DNA of 64,000 nt from positions 52,687-116,686 of the forward strand of contig JBMDXK010000001.1 in assembly GCA_048594375.1 (NCBI GenBank), given 5' to 3'. Made by a program: the position numbers and the translations under genes. The notes under the pieces were generated by a model. The model searched no databases, was not told the origin of the DNA, and worked only from the letters and a program-made list of their open reading frames with translations. The stretch comes from JBMDXK01 sp048594375 (GTDB lineage Bacteria; Pseudomonadota; Alphaproteobacteria; Rhizobiales; Methylopilaceae). Positions within the stretch are counted from its first letter, which is position 1. Each line of letters starts with the position of its first letter. This document shows positions 18,665-27,313 of this stretch, piece after piece.

Positions 18665-19170
18665 GGGTGACTTGTCCTTAATTTTTGCTTTTATAAAGTG
18701 CCGAGATAAAAACGCATTAACAATACGGCTAAACTAATACCCACTGCTTGCGGCCTGAACTGTTTATCAGAATATCCGAATCAGTGATACCTTCTAGAAA
18801 ACAGAATTAGACATTTATTTCTTATGATGCAAGATAAAATAAACTTTATTTGCTATTTTTTTCAAACTTACGCGAAATGAATACATGGTGTTCAATATTA
18901 GTACACTCATGTGGAAATAAAAACAGCGTAAAATCAAGGATAAATTATCAATAGGAAACGTGTTTGACTTCAATTTTAATATTTGCGAGTCTTTTAGATT
19001 GTCAAAACCATAACAGAATAGAAGAGTATTGAATGGAAAATCAATGCCGTTTCCAGTGGAATGGCCATCACAGAGGGAAAGCTTGTGGGTAAATGACAAG
19101 CCGCTGTTCCCGCAAAGTGAAAATCAGGTTCACGAATCTCCTGAACGACCAAAAAGAATTTAAAGCATTG
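18665..19170. other. AT-rich intergenic region upstream of mucR
   Basis: About 500 bp with no convincing gene. A minus-strand open frame (18815-19099) has no family features and no good start site. The region presumably holds the mucR promoter; MucR proteins favour such AT-rich DNA, so self-regulation is plausible. Confidence 0.5.
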
Positions 19171-20418
19171 TCAGGTTTGAGAATTTTTATCTTTCCTCAA
19201 AAGCATACGGAACGGTTCTGCCCATTCATCCGTATCGAGAGAAGTATTTCCAGCATGTTGCGCATCTTCAGAGGGGGAAGAGTGCGGATCTTGCGTGGAA
19301 TCCTGATGTTTCTTTTCGGGTGTAGCGTAGCGCGAAGGGCTGAAGTCAAAAGGCGATGGATTGCCGGCATCGGTGGGCGCTTCCGGCCACAAACTTGATG
19401 CGGGGGAGCGCGAAACCTCTGCTTGCGCAGAAGGTGCAGCCGCTTCTGGTGCATCCGCAGAGATGGCCGGAGAGGGATCGTGAGGCGCATCGGCTTCCAG
19501 ATCCAGAGAAACACGCGAAAGCAGGATGGAATTACGCACTTCTTCAATGGATGCAAAATACCGTGTGCCTTCTGGCGTATCTGTTTCAGCGGAACCATCG
19601 GAATAAAAGCGATAAATCACTCCATCAATATTGCCTTCCTTGAGGAATTCCCGGTCAGGCTCAACGTCATTTGCTAGATCGTCTGTGTGGGAAGGCGCCA
19701 GTGCGGGAGCCGGTTCATCATGGTGTGGTGTATTTTCGGGTGCAGGTGCCAAAGAAGCAAGGGGCGGAATGATAGGGCGCGGCACAGTCCGGGTGGGAAC
19801 AGGCGCTTCAAGCGGTTTTGGTTCTTGCAGTGTATCCATGATGGTCGGTGGCGTCCGCTCTGGTGGCGCGGAGCTGACCGGCGTTTCGCTGGTCGGGATT
19901 GGAGGGAATTTTGTGGGTTCCGGTTTGCGCGGCTCTGGTGCGTTTCGCAGGGAGAACGGAGACGTGGCAGGTGTGGGAACAGCAGGACGGCTTGGCAGTG
20001 GCGGCAGTTTGGTTTCCTTCAGAACCTGCGGTTTAGTGTCTTTTTCCGGCGCAGGAGGCGCAGGATAAGCGGATGGTTCTGGAAAGTTGAACGTATTCTG
20101 CGGAGGTGTTGTTGCCTTTGCAATGGCTTTGGTGATGGAGGAAATATCGGCTTGTTGGTCTGAAGGCGGGGCTGGCTGCGTGTTGACCGCTGGTGAAAGA
20201 TCTGTTGGTTGCGCCTTTGCCAGACGGGCAGCGTGGCGTGCAAAGTGTTCGGGCAGGCCAGCAATGGTGCGCGTGAGCAATGCGAGAGCGAGTGTCAGGA
20301 CACCTGCTGAAACCAGTGTTGCTGCAATATCGAGCGTTGCAATGTAGTCGCCTGTGAAGATAAGGAACAATCCACCGCTGATGAGCAGCCCGGAAGCGAT
20401 AAGCATGAAAACAAACAT
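19171..20418 (-). CDS. Proline-rich membrane-anchored protein, function unknown
   Basis: Two transmembrane helices fill the first ~55 residues (MFVFMLIASGLLISGGLFL; ATLVSAGVLTLALALL). A long Pro/Ala/Thr-rich disordered linker (~residues 75-230) follows, then a short conserved-looking segment (EGNIDGVIYRFYSDGSAE, about residues 255-275) and a charged tail. I chose the ATG at 20418 with AAGAG upstream; a GTG at 20439 is possible. Long-linker architecture suggests a cytoplasmic or periplasmic tether. No named family recognised. Confidence 0.72.
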   Translation of the reverse strand: MFVFMLIASGLLISGGLFLIFTGDYIATLDIAATLVSAGVLTLALALLTRTIAGLPEHFARHAARLAKAQPTDLSPAVNTQPAPPSDQQADISSITKAIAKATTPPQNTFNFPEPSAYPAPPAPEKDTKPQVLKETKLPPLPSRPAVPTPATSPFSLRNAPEPRKPEPTKFPPIPTSETPVSSAPPERTPPTIMDTLQEPKPLEAPVPTRTVPRPIIPPLASLAPAPENTPHHDEPAPALAPSHTDDLANDVEPDREFLKEGNIDGVIYRFYSDGSAETDTPEGTRYFASIEEVRNSILLSRVSLDLEADAPHDPSPAISADAPEAAAPSAQAEVSRSPASSLWPEAPTDAGNPSPFDFSPSRYATPEKKHQDSTQDPHSSPSEDAQHAGNTSLDTDEWAEPFRMLLRKDKNSQT

Positions 20419-20735
20419 AGGATCTGATCTCTTGGTCACGGTGGCTATATCATAAAAGAGAGTATTTCGGATGCAACGCTTTATTCTGTTAAGCGTTTAT
20501 AGCATATGTAAACACGCGAATAACAGAACAGATATTCCTTGTTAACGATTTGTTTACCATGCAGCAACCGGAATTACCAGTTTTGCAAAGAATATTCAAT
20601 AGCGGCATGTGGATGATGCTTTTTTGGTGTTCTGTCCGCTGTAATCGCTTATGGTAGGGCAGAATTTGAGTCGGCATTAAAAATAAAAACTCCAGCAATG
20701 CCATCAAGATTGTGAAGAAAAGAAAAGGTGAAAAA

Positions 20736-21335
20736 ATGACTTTTGTACTGGATGACCTGCCTTATGCCTATGATGCTCTCCAGCCGTATATGTCTGCGGA
20801 AACGCTGGAATATCATCATGATAAACATCATAATGCGTATGTGACAACGGGCAACAAGCTGCTGGAAGGCAGTGGTCTTGAAGGCAAGTCCCTTGAAGAG
20901 GTTGTGGTGCAGTCTTATGGTAAGATTCCGGCATTGTTCAACAATGCGGCGCAGCACTATAACCATCTGCATTTCTGGAACTGGATGAAGCCCAATGGTG
21001 GCGGTGCTATTCCGGAAAAAATCCGTAAAAAAATTGAAGCGGATATTGGTTCTGAGGATAAATTCCGGGAAGATTTTGTTCAGGCGGGTATTTCGCAATT
21101 CGGTTCTGGCTGGGCGTGGCTGGCGGTGAAAGACGGAAAGCTTTCTATTTTGAAAACGCCGAATGGTGAGAATCCGTTGGTTCACGGTGCAAAGCCGTTG
21201 CTGGGTGTGGATGTGTGGGAGCATTCGTATTACATTGATTACCGCAACCGCCGTCCGGATTATCTCAAAGCGTTTCTGGACAGCTTGGTAAACTGGGAAT
21301 ATGTAGAAAAATTATTTGATGAGCATGTGCGCTAA
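20736..21335 (+). CDS. sodB: Superoxide dismutase, Fe type
   Basis: Detoxifies superoxide to oxygen and peroxide in the cytoplasm. Metal ligands lie in YHHDKHHNAYV, in NNAAQHYNHLHFWNWM, and in the signature DVWEHSYYIDY. The Gln in NNAAQ is where iron-type enzymes carry it, so iron is more likely than manganese. The ATG at 20736 has AAAAGGTG upstream; length is 199 residues. It is followed by a clear terminator. Confidence 0.95.
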   Translation: MTFVLDDLPYAYDALQPYMSAETLEYHHDKHHNAYVTTGNKLLEGSGLEGKSLEEVVVQSYGKIPALFNNAAQHYNHLHFWNWMKPNGGGAIPEKIRKKIEADIGSEDKFREDFVQAGISQFGSGWAWLAVKDGKLSILKTPNGENPLVHGAKPLLGVDVWEHSYYIDYRNRRPDYLKAFLDSLVNWEYVEKLFDEHVR

Positions 21336-21360
21336 GGATTTGGCAAACGCTTATGAAGAG

Positions 21361-21381
21361 GGAGGCACGCGCCTCCTTTTT
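21361..21381 (+). terminator. Rho-independent terminator of sodB
   Basis: GGAGGC (21361-21366), loop ACGC, GCCTCC (21371-21376), followed by TTTTTC and more T. It starts 25 bp after the sodB stop. Confidence 0.85.
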
Positions 21382-21523
21382 CTATTTTTAAAGCAATTTT
21401 CATGAGCCATTGGTTGAATATACCGAATTTTCGCCATGAAAATCCACTATAAGTTAAGAAAAGAGGGGTAATTCTTAAGCGCGAAGCAGTGTAACGCGTA
21501 AACACGAGTGCAAGAGGTTTTGG

Positions 21524-22372
21524 ATGCGCATTTTTGCAAATACAAGCCGAAAGTATGCCGCCGGTATGGCAGCAGTTTTTATAATGAGTGGAGCAGGTTT
21601 TGGGTGGGGTGTGTCGGTTGCGCACGCGCAGCCTTTGTCACCGTCGTGTGCTTTGCCGGATCCTTTGCTTAGTCTTTCAGGAAATTTGAAGCAGACATTG
21701 CGCCAGATGGCGGAATACAATCAGCTGCATGTGATGGCAATTGGTTCTTCTTCCACGGCGGGTGCTGGTGCCAGTACGCCGGAACATGCCTATCCCATGC
21801 AGTTCAAACAGGAAATGATGGCGCGGTTTCCGCATTTGAAGCTCACTGTTGATAATCTTGGTATCAATGGTGAAATTGCCAGCGCAACCATTATCCGGCT
21901 GTATGATGAAGTGAAAAAGCGCAATCCTGATCTGGTGATCTGGCAATTGGGTACAAATGATGCTGTGCGTGGTATTAGCAACGAGACATTCCGCACGCAA
22001 GTGATGCAGACCATTGACTGGTTGCAGGAAAACGATGTGGAAGTTGTGTTGATGAATCCGCAGTTTTATCCTAAAATTCAGAGCGATGTGGCTTATGCGG
22101 CCGTGGTTGACGATTTAAGCCGGATGGCGATGCGGGAAAACGTGCCGATGGTCAATCGTTTTGCGGCCATGCAGCATTGGAATAGTCTGCCGGAAGATGT
22201 ACGCAAGCACATGCTCTGGCGCGATGAATTTCATTTGAACGATCAGGGTTATGCGTGTGTGGCGCAGATGCTTGCGGAGGGCATTTACCGCCGGTCGATA
22301 ACGGAGGCGCGCGTGCAGCCGATGGAACAGAAATCCCCGGCGGGAGTGCAACAAGCCACGGTTGCCCGCTAA
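21524..22372 (+). CDS. Secreted SGNH/GDSL-type hydrolase
   Basis: A signal peptide (about residues 1-36, cleavage after AHA) is followed by an SGNH fold: block I AIGSSSTAGAGAS with the nucleophile Ser, the Gly in DNLGINGE, block III GTND, and the catalytic DEFH near residue 240. Such enzymes are esterases or acyl hydrolases acting on lipids or on polysaccharide acetyl groups. AAGAGG lies six bases before the ATG. It stands directly upstream of ccmC but need not be functionally linked. Confidence 0.86.
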   Translation: MRIFANTSRKYAAGMAAVFIMSGAGFGWGVSVAHAQPLSPSCALPDPLLSLSGNLKQTLRQMAEYNQLHVMAIGSSSTAGAGASTPEHAYPMQFKQEMMARFPHLKLTVDNLGINGEIASATIIRLYDEVKKRNPDLVIWQLGTNDAVRGISNETFRTQVMQTIDWLQENDVEVVLMNPQFYPKIQSDVAYAAVVDDLSRMAMRENVPMVNRFAAMQHWNSLPEDVRKHMLWRDEFHLNDQGYACVAQMLAEGIYRRSITEARVQPMEQKSPAGVQQATVAR

Positions 22373-22446
22373 TGAAAAAATGGAAAAGCCATACCTCTTT
22401 TCACGAAGTTCTTGCACTGGCTTCGGGTTCAGATTAAACCAAAGGC

Positions 22447-23187
22447 ATGATGTCTTTATGGTCTTTTACTCAACCCACACGTTTTGCGCAACTGGTTGAT
22501 CGTGCGCTGCCATGGCTGAGTGCGGCAACGGTTGTGTTGCTGGGCTTTGCGCTGTGGCAGGGTTTTTTTGTTGCGCCTCCTGATTACCAGCAAGGTGATA
22601 CGGTACGGATCATGTTTATTCATGTTCCGGCAGCGGTGCTGTCAATGGGTGGTTGGATACTCATGGCAAGCGCGAGCCTTGGCGTGCTTGTCTGGCGGCA
22701 TCCTTTGGCGGATGTGGCAGCGCAAGCGGCTGCTGTTCTGGGAGCTGCATTCAGCGCGGTGACGTTGGTAACGGGTGCCTTTTGGGGCAAGCCCATGTGG
22801 GGAACATGGTGGGTGTGGGATGCGCGGCTCACTTCGATGCTGTTGCTGTTTTTCATGTATTTGGGGGTTATTGCGTTGCGTTCGGCGCTTGGGGTGGAGC
22901 GGGCAGCGCGTCCCATTGCGATTTTCACATTGGTGGGCGCCATCAATATTCCGATTGTGAAATTTTCAGTGGATTGGTGGAACACGCTGCATCAGCCGGC
23001 ATCCTTGTTGCGGATTGATGGGCCTGCCATCCATGCCAGCATCCGTGATCCGTTGCTGTTTAATATGGCGGCGCTGTTCTTGCTGTTTTTCACGTTGCAT
23101 TGTGCATTGATGCGTACAGAATTGCTGCGGCGGCGTGCGCGGCGGTTAAAGCTAAGCGCCCTGCATGAGGAGGAAAGCGGTGCCTGA
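22447..23187 (+). CDS. ccmC: Heme exporter protein CcmC
   Basis: A six-helix inner-membrane protein of the heme-handling protein superfamily that delivers heme to CcmE in system I cytochrome c maturation. The tryptophan-rich periplasmic signature WGTWWVWDARLTS is intact, with flanking His (FIHVPAA) and HQPAS. The 246-residue length fits. ccmA and ccmB, usually adjacent upstream, are not here. The stop overlaps the ccmD start. Confidence 0.95.
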   Translation: MMSLWSFTQPTRFAQLVDRALPWLSAATVVLLGFALWQGFFVAPPDYQQGDTVRIMFIHVPAAVLSMGGWILMASASLGVLVWRHPLADVAAQAAAVLGAAFSAVTLVTGAFWGKPMWGTWWVWDARLTSMLLLFFMYLGVIALRSALGVERAARPIAIFTLVGAINIPIVKFSVDWWNTLHQPASLLRIDGPAIHASIRDPLLFNMAALFLLFFTLHCALMRTELLRRRARRLKLSALHEEESGA

Positions 23188-23323
23188 CTATACGCTTTAT
23201 ATTGCGGCATCTTATAGCTTTACAGCATGTGTTCTGGGAGGTGTAACGCTTTACACCATGTTTGCCTACCGCAAGGCGCGCGCAACCCTGAATGCGCTGG
23301 AACGGCGACAGGAAAAGTCATGA
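23180..23323 (+). CDS. ccmD: Heme exporter protein CcmD
   Basis: A 47-residue single-span membrane protein (hydrophobic span ~residues 6-27, then a basic tail FAYRKARATLNALERR) starting with GTG at 23180. It overlaps the end of ccmC by 8 bp and the start of ccmG by 4 bp (ATGA), as expected for a translationally coupled ccm operon. CcmD stabilises the CcmABC complex and helps release holo-CcmE. Too short for usual ORF thresholds. Confidence 0.9.
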   Translation: MPDYTLYIAASYSFTACVLGGVTLYTMFAYRKARATLNALERRQEKS

Positions 23324-23892
23324 CAGCGCCTTCTGGAAAGCCGCGTATAAAATGGGTTGTAGCCTTACCGCTGCTGATTTTTGCAGGGCTTGCTGCTGCA
23401 TTGTATTTCCGGCTCTATGCGGGTGATATTACCCGCGTCCCTTCCCCTCTGGTGGGGCGGAGCGCACCCGCGATGCAGTTGCCTGTGCTGGAAGGAACGG
23501 CGCAAAACGGCATAGGGCAGCTGGATACCGCAGCCTTCAAGGGTAAGGTTACCGTGGTTAATGTCTGGGCATCATGGTGTGTGCCGTGCCGGGATGAGCA
23601 TCCGCAGCTGATGGCGCTGGCCAAGCGGCAGGATATTGAGCTTGTCGGGATCAATTATAAAGATGCCCCTGAAAACGCGCTGCATTTTTTGAAGACGCTG
23701 GGCAATCCGTTTGCTGTTACCGGCACTGATAAGGCGGGACGTGCCGCTATAGAGTGGGGCGTGTACGGTGTGCCGGAAACCTTTATTGTGAACCGTGAAG
23801 GCCGGATTATCTACAAGCACATTGGTCCTTTGTCCGACCAGGGAATGCGCGAAGTCTTTTTACCGGCACTGGAAAAAGCATTGGCAGAATAG
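23320..23892 (+). CDS. ccmG: Thiol:disulfide interchange protein CcmG/DsbE
   Basis: A membrane-anchored periplasmic thioredoxin-like protein that reduces apocytochrome c cysteines before heme attachment. One N-terminal membrane anchor (residues ~11-30) precedes the thioredoxin domain with WASWCVPCRDEHP (CxxC) and the cis-Pro region VYGVPETF. The ATG at 23320 overlaps the ccmD stop. A 190-residue product is typical. Confidence 0.94.
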   Translation: MTAPSGKPRIKWVVALPLLIFAGLAAALYFRLYAGDITRVPSPLVGRSAPAMQLPVLEGTAQNGIGQLDTAAFKGKVTVVNVWASWCVPCRDEHPQLMALAKRQDIELVGINYKDAPENALHFLKTLGNPFAVTGTDKAGRAAIEWGVYGVPETFIVNREGRIIYKHIGPLSDQGMREVFLPALEKALAE

Positions 23893-23893
23893 G

Positions 23894-23920
23894 AAAGAGG
23901 CACTTTATCGCGCCTCTAGA
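23894..23920. terminator. Possible weak hairpin terminator between convergent genes
   Basis: AGAGGC and GCCTCT flank a ~10-nt loop just after ccmG. The T-tracts on both sides are poor, so this is a low-confidence call. Confidence 0.3.
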
Positions 23921-23936
23921 AATGTTCTGGCTTATA

Positions 23937-24317
23937 TTACAGGAATTGTTCCAGACCGGGGATATTGCCTACAATTCGGCCAACGGTTTCATCGCCTACT
24001 TTTTCCCGTGCATAGTCAATCACCTGACGGGTAACAGTCTGCACATGTCCCATAGAAAGACCGGCAGAAGTCAGATCAGAGACAACCCCCATAGCGCCCA
24101 TACCGCCAAAAGTACCGGCCAGGCTAGCCATCAGGCCACCTTTGCTGGATTCTTCCACGACCAGATCTTTTGCGCCCGGTATGGCAGCAAGCAATTCATG
24201 GAAAGCATCGGCAGGGGCTTCTTTATTCAGGAAGTTCAGAATGATACCAATGACTTTTTCTGCCAGCTCCGGTGTGATGCCCGTTGCATCAACAAGGCGT
24301 GAAATGAGTTCTTGCAT
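23937..24317 (-). CDS. Small conserved helical protein (DUF2267/DUF2780-like)
   Basis: A 126-residue protein with a helical N-terminal domain (ITPELAEKVIGIILNFL), a Gly-rich central segment (GLMASLAGTFGGMGAMG) and a helical C-terminus ending in IPGLEQFL. The layout is like the small DUF2267/DUF2780 proteins, but the exact family is unsure. GGAG lies eight bases before the ATG. No signal peptide. It converges with ccmG. Confidence 0.65.
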   Translation of the reverse strand: MQELISRLVDATGITPELAEKVIGIILNFLNKEAPADAFHELLAAIPGAKDLVVEESSKGGLMASLAGTFGGMGAMGVVSDLTSAGLSMGHVQTVTRQVIDYAREKVGDETVGRIVGNIPGLEQFL

Positions 24318-24654
24318 GGTGGAAAACTCCGATAAAAAGGAAAATATGGCTCATGTGAGAACGGCCACATTGGTTCAGAATGTTTGTTCATCTGGTATCA
24401 TTGCTTTTTTTCAATGATTTGCAAGCGTTAAGGTCAGTTGAGAGAAAAGTAGTTTGCTTTTTATGCCGTTTTGCCGCCCAGATTTGGCCGTAAGCCTGAA
24501 TCTTCCAGAGTGTGCGCAAGATGCTTAAAGGGTAAATATTTACCAAGAAAATGAGCATATTCACGTTAACGATAATTTTTAAGAAGTTAGCAACGTTACC
24601 TGACCATAAACTGCACCTAATGTTTCGAGGGCATCCCGTTTTAAAGGTGGAGTA
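24318..24654. other. Upstream region of the porin gene
   Basis: 337 bp without a gene, separating two divergent genes. It contains a perfect 14-bp palindrome GGTAAATATTTACC at 24531-24544, about 110 bp before the porin start, which could be an operator. Otherwise AT-rich promoter-like sequence. Confidence 0.5.
24531..24544. promoter_or_regulatory. 14-bp palindrome upstream of the porin gene
   Basis: GGTAAATATTTACC is a perfect palindrome. Its symmetry and position suggest a dimeric regulator site; no known regulator was matched. Confidence 0.35.
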
Positions 24655-25290
24655 ATGATGTTGCGTGGTTTTTTTGTTGCCGTTTCGGCAGGTTTCATAG
24701 CGGTTGCGGCGGTTCCGGCATTGGCGGCGGATATGTATGATCCCTATGCCCAGAACAATACCGGCTATTATGGTGCAAGCACGTCTGCCAACAATTGGGG
24801 TGGCATTTATGGCGGTGTTGTTGCGGGATTTGGTTGGGGCAACGGCGCAGGTCTTGATACCGATGGCGGTGTGATGGGCGTAACGCTAGGGTATAACTAC
24901 CAGTATCATGATCTTGTGGTGGGCGCGGAAGGTGATCTGTCCTATTCGGGCATTGGTTCGCGCAGTGCGGTGGGGCGGTTTGACCAGAACTGGATAGGAA
25001 CAGCGCGTTTGCGTGCGGGTTATGCGTTTGATCGCTTTATGGTATTCGGTACGGGTGGTTTTGCATTTTCTACAGCAGAGTTTAAATCACCTGCCTTTGG
25101 CAAGGATGATGCAACCCATTACGGCTGGACACTGGGCGGAGGCATTGAGGCGGCGTTGACGGAAAAAATTACGGCCAAAGTGGATTATCTTTATACCAAC
25201 CTCAATACAAAAAATTACACTGTTGGCGCTGGGATCCGCGCAAATCCAGATGTGAGCCAGCTGCGCGCGGGCGTAAATTACAGGTTCTAA
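24655..25290 (+). CDS. Outer-membrane beta-barrel protein, Omp25/Omp31 family
   Basis: A signal peptide (residues ~1-25, cleavage after ALAA) precedes an eight-stranded-type barrel with alternating aromatic strands: NNWGGIYGGVVAGFGWG at the start, GYNYQYHDLVVGAEGDL, WIGTARLRAGYAFDRFM, and a terminal LRAGVNYRF ending in the Phe typical of outer-membrane proteins. This matches the Omp25/31 family of Brucella and relatives. GGTGGA precedes the ATG; 24655 or 24658 could be used. A terminator follows, and an inverted copy of the gene's 3' end lies at 28722-28804. Confidence 0.9.
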   Translation: MMLRGFFVAVSAGFIAVAAVPALAADMYDPYAQNNTGYYGASTSANNWGGIYGGVVAGFGWGNGAGLDTDGGVMGVTLGYNYQYHDLVVGAEGDLSYSGIGSRSAVGRFDQNWIGTARLRAGYAFDRFMVFGTGGFAFSTAEFKSPAFGKDDATHYGWTLGGGIEAALTEKITAKVDYLYTNLNTKNYTVGAGIRANPDVSQLRAGVNYRF

Positions 25291-25369
25291 TACTCAATGC
25301 GGCTTCCCAAAGGCTGCGAGACCCGAAAGCCGGTATGTGCATCAGCAGATACCGGCTTTTTTATGGGAA
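25287..25369 (+). repeat. Porin 3' end plus terminator, original copy of an 83-bp inverted duplicate
   Basis: The segment from the porin stop codon to beyond its terminator is about 90% identical (roughly seven differences by hand alignment) to the reverse complement of 28722-28804. The copies flank ilvE and the two-component genes. Confidence 0.9.
25326..25362 (+). terminator. Rho-independent terminator of the porin gene
   Basis: AAAGCCGGTAT (25326-25336) pairs with ATACCGGCTTT (25349-25359), loop 12 nt, followed by a T-run. A strong 11-bp perfect stem. Confidence 0.92.
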
Positions 25370-25532
25370 AATTTATTTGCCAATCTGAGCATACAGATTA
25401 AATTGCAAGGATTTGTGGTTCGGTAAATCTGGTCATCTTTATCATAATTTCCTCGATCATAAAGCACGAGAAAATTCTATTCTTAAAGCCCCTTAATCGC
25501 AGGGGGATTATCATACCATCATCCGCATTTTA

Positions 25533-26417
25533 TCAGGCTATACCACTTTTAGGGCGCACTTCTGTTGCATAGTCCTGCATCAGATTTTGCACCATTGAGC
25601 CAACCTCGAATTTCCATGCGGCGATCTCGGAAACCGGCGTGACTTCTGCCGCGGTTCCCGTCAGGAAACACTGCTCGAAGCCTTCCAGCTCTTCCGGCAT
25701 AATGGCGCGTTCATGCACCGTAATCCCCCGCCGACGGGCAAGATCAATCACTGTACGGCGGGTAATCCCATCCAGAAAGCAATCGGGCGCCGGGGTGTAA
25801 AGCGCACCCTCTTTCACAAAAAAGATATTTGCGCCGGTGCATTCCGCAACTTGCCCGCGCCAATCCAGCATCAGGGCATCATCATAGCCTTTGGCATCCG
25901 CTGCCTGTTTTGCAAGCGTGGCAATCATATAAAGACCCGAAGCCTTCGCCCGAAACGGTGCTGTGCGGGGATCAGGACGGCGCCACTGCGCTAGATCCAG
26001 CCGCAAACCCTTGAGCTTCTGCGCCGGATCAAAATAGCTCGGCCATTCCCATGCCGCCACCGCAAGATGAATCGTGTTGCCAATCCCCGCAACGCCCATC
26101 ATTTCCGAACCACGCCAGGCAAGGGGACGGATATAAGCATCTTTCAGCCCTTGTTCACGCACCACACGGTTGCACGCTTCATCAATTTCTTCAACACTAT
26201 ACGGAATCTCATAATCCAGAATATTGGCGGACTTCTTCAGACGCTCCGAATGTTCGCGCAGCTTGAAAATTTCTCCACCATAGGCGCGCGCACCTTCAAA
26301 CACCGAACCCGCATAATGCAACGAATGGGTAAGAACATGCAGATTGGCCTTCTCCCACTCCACCAGCTTCCCATCCAGCCAGATTACTCCCGAACGCTTA
26401 TCAAACGGCAATGCCAT
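25533..26417 (-). CDS. ilvE: Branched-chain amino acid aminotransferase
   Basis: A fold-type IV PLP enzyme that makes or degrades Leu, Ile and Val. The N-terminus IWLDGKLVEWEKANLHVLTHSLHYAGSVFEGARAY and the motif KASGLYMIATLAKQAADAKGYDDALMLD are class-IV signatures; EXGQVAECTGANIFFV-like and LTGTAAEVTPV segments complete the active site. The ATG at 26417 has a strong GGAAGGGAG site; upstream frame to 26567 is not coding. 294 residues. Divergent from the response regulator gene. Confidence 0.95.
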   Translation of the reverse strand: MALPFDKRSGVIWLDGKLVEWEKANLHVLTHSLHYAGSVFEGARAYGGEIFKLREHSERLKKSANILDYEIPYSVEEIDEACNRVVREQGLKDAYIRPLAWRGSEMMGVAGIGNTIHLAVAAWEWPSYFDPAQKLKGLRLDLAQWRRPDPRTAPFRAKASGLYMIATLAKQAADAKGYDDALMLDWRGQVAECTGANIFFVKEGALYTPAPDCFLDGITRRTVIDLARRRGITVHERAIMPEELEGFEQCFLTGTAAEVTPVSEIAAWKFEVGSMVQNLMQDYATEVRPKSGIA

Positions 26418-26590
26418 GATATTCTCCCTTCCTGCATTTCTCAGAATTTTATTTTCCACAGAATGCCGCGCCTTGTGCCATGATGCAACGGGGTTGAGAA
26501 CGTTATGCCCATCCAAACCACGCCTCTTGCTTGCAAAAATTCTGAAATTCCGGCTAGAATACGGCACATTGATACCGCAGGAAACGCGCT

Positions 26591-27313
26591 TTGAGCCTCA
26601 CTCTTCTCTCCCCGCTTCCCGATTACGCACCCCACATCCTGTTAGTGGATGATGATGCGCGTATTCGCACGCTCATGTCCCGCTATCTGCAAGGCCAAGG
26701 CTTCCGCGTTTCCACCGCCGCACAGACCATTGATGCCCGCACCTTGCTGGAGGTATTCGTGTTCGATGCGCTGGTGCTGGATGTGATGATGCCGGGCGAA
26801 ACCGGAATGGACTTTGCTCGAACCCTGCGCCAACACCCGTCACCCCCCCCCATTCTCATGCTGACCGCACGCGGCGACGTAAATGACCGGATTGAAGGAC
26901 TGGAAGCCGGTGTGGATGACTATATGTCCAAACCCTTCGAGCCGCGCGAACTGTTGCTGCGCTTGCAGGCTCTCTTGCGCCGCACCCAAGCTCCCGCCAC
27001 ACCCAAAACCCCTGACAGCGTTACCTTTGGCGCCTTTGTTTATGACCTGCGCAAAGGAGAACTGCACCGCGACGGCATCTCCATTCGCATCACCGAACGG
27101 GAACGTGACATTTTGCGCATTCTTTCCGAACGGGGTGGCGAAGTGGTTTCCCGTCAGGAACTCACCGGCGGCACTGGTGGCGATGCGGCTGTCAGTGACC
27201 GCGCCGTGGATGTACAAATCAACCGCTTACGACGCAAAATCGAGCAAGATCCCGGCTTGCCGGATCTGCTGCAAACCGTACGCGGCGGCGGCTACAGGCT
27301 CATGGTGGATTGA
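26591..27313 (+). CDS. OmpR/PhoB-family response regulator
   Basis: A receiver domain (acidic pair near residues 20-22, phosphoacceptor Asp64 in LVLDVMMPG, Lys in MSKPFEPREL) is followed by a winged-helix DNA-binding domain ending LQTVRGGGYRLMVD. It appears to start with TTG at 26591 behind CAGGA. It overlaps the kinase gene by one base (TGATG), so the two are a coupled pair. Similar regulators next to ilvE in relatives are called OmpR or PetR; target genes are unknown, though the porin upstream is a natural candidate. Confidence 0.88.
   Translation: MSLTLLSPLPDYAPHILLVDDDARIRTLMSRYLQGQGFRVSTAAQTIDARTLLEVFVFDALVLDVMMPGETGMDFARTLRQHPSPPPILMLTARGDVNDRIEGLEAGVDDYMSKPFEPRELLLRLQALLRRTQAPATPKTPDSVTFGAFVYDLRKGELHRDGISIRITERERDILRILSERGGEVVSRQELTGGTGGDAAVSDRAVDVQINRLRRKIEQDPGLPDLLQTVRGGGYRLMVD

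Noticed and set aside
18815..19099. 94-codon minus-strand frame in the mucR upstream region
   Set aside because: No good start signal, AT-driven composition (Phe, Asn, Lys, Leu), no family features.
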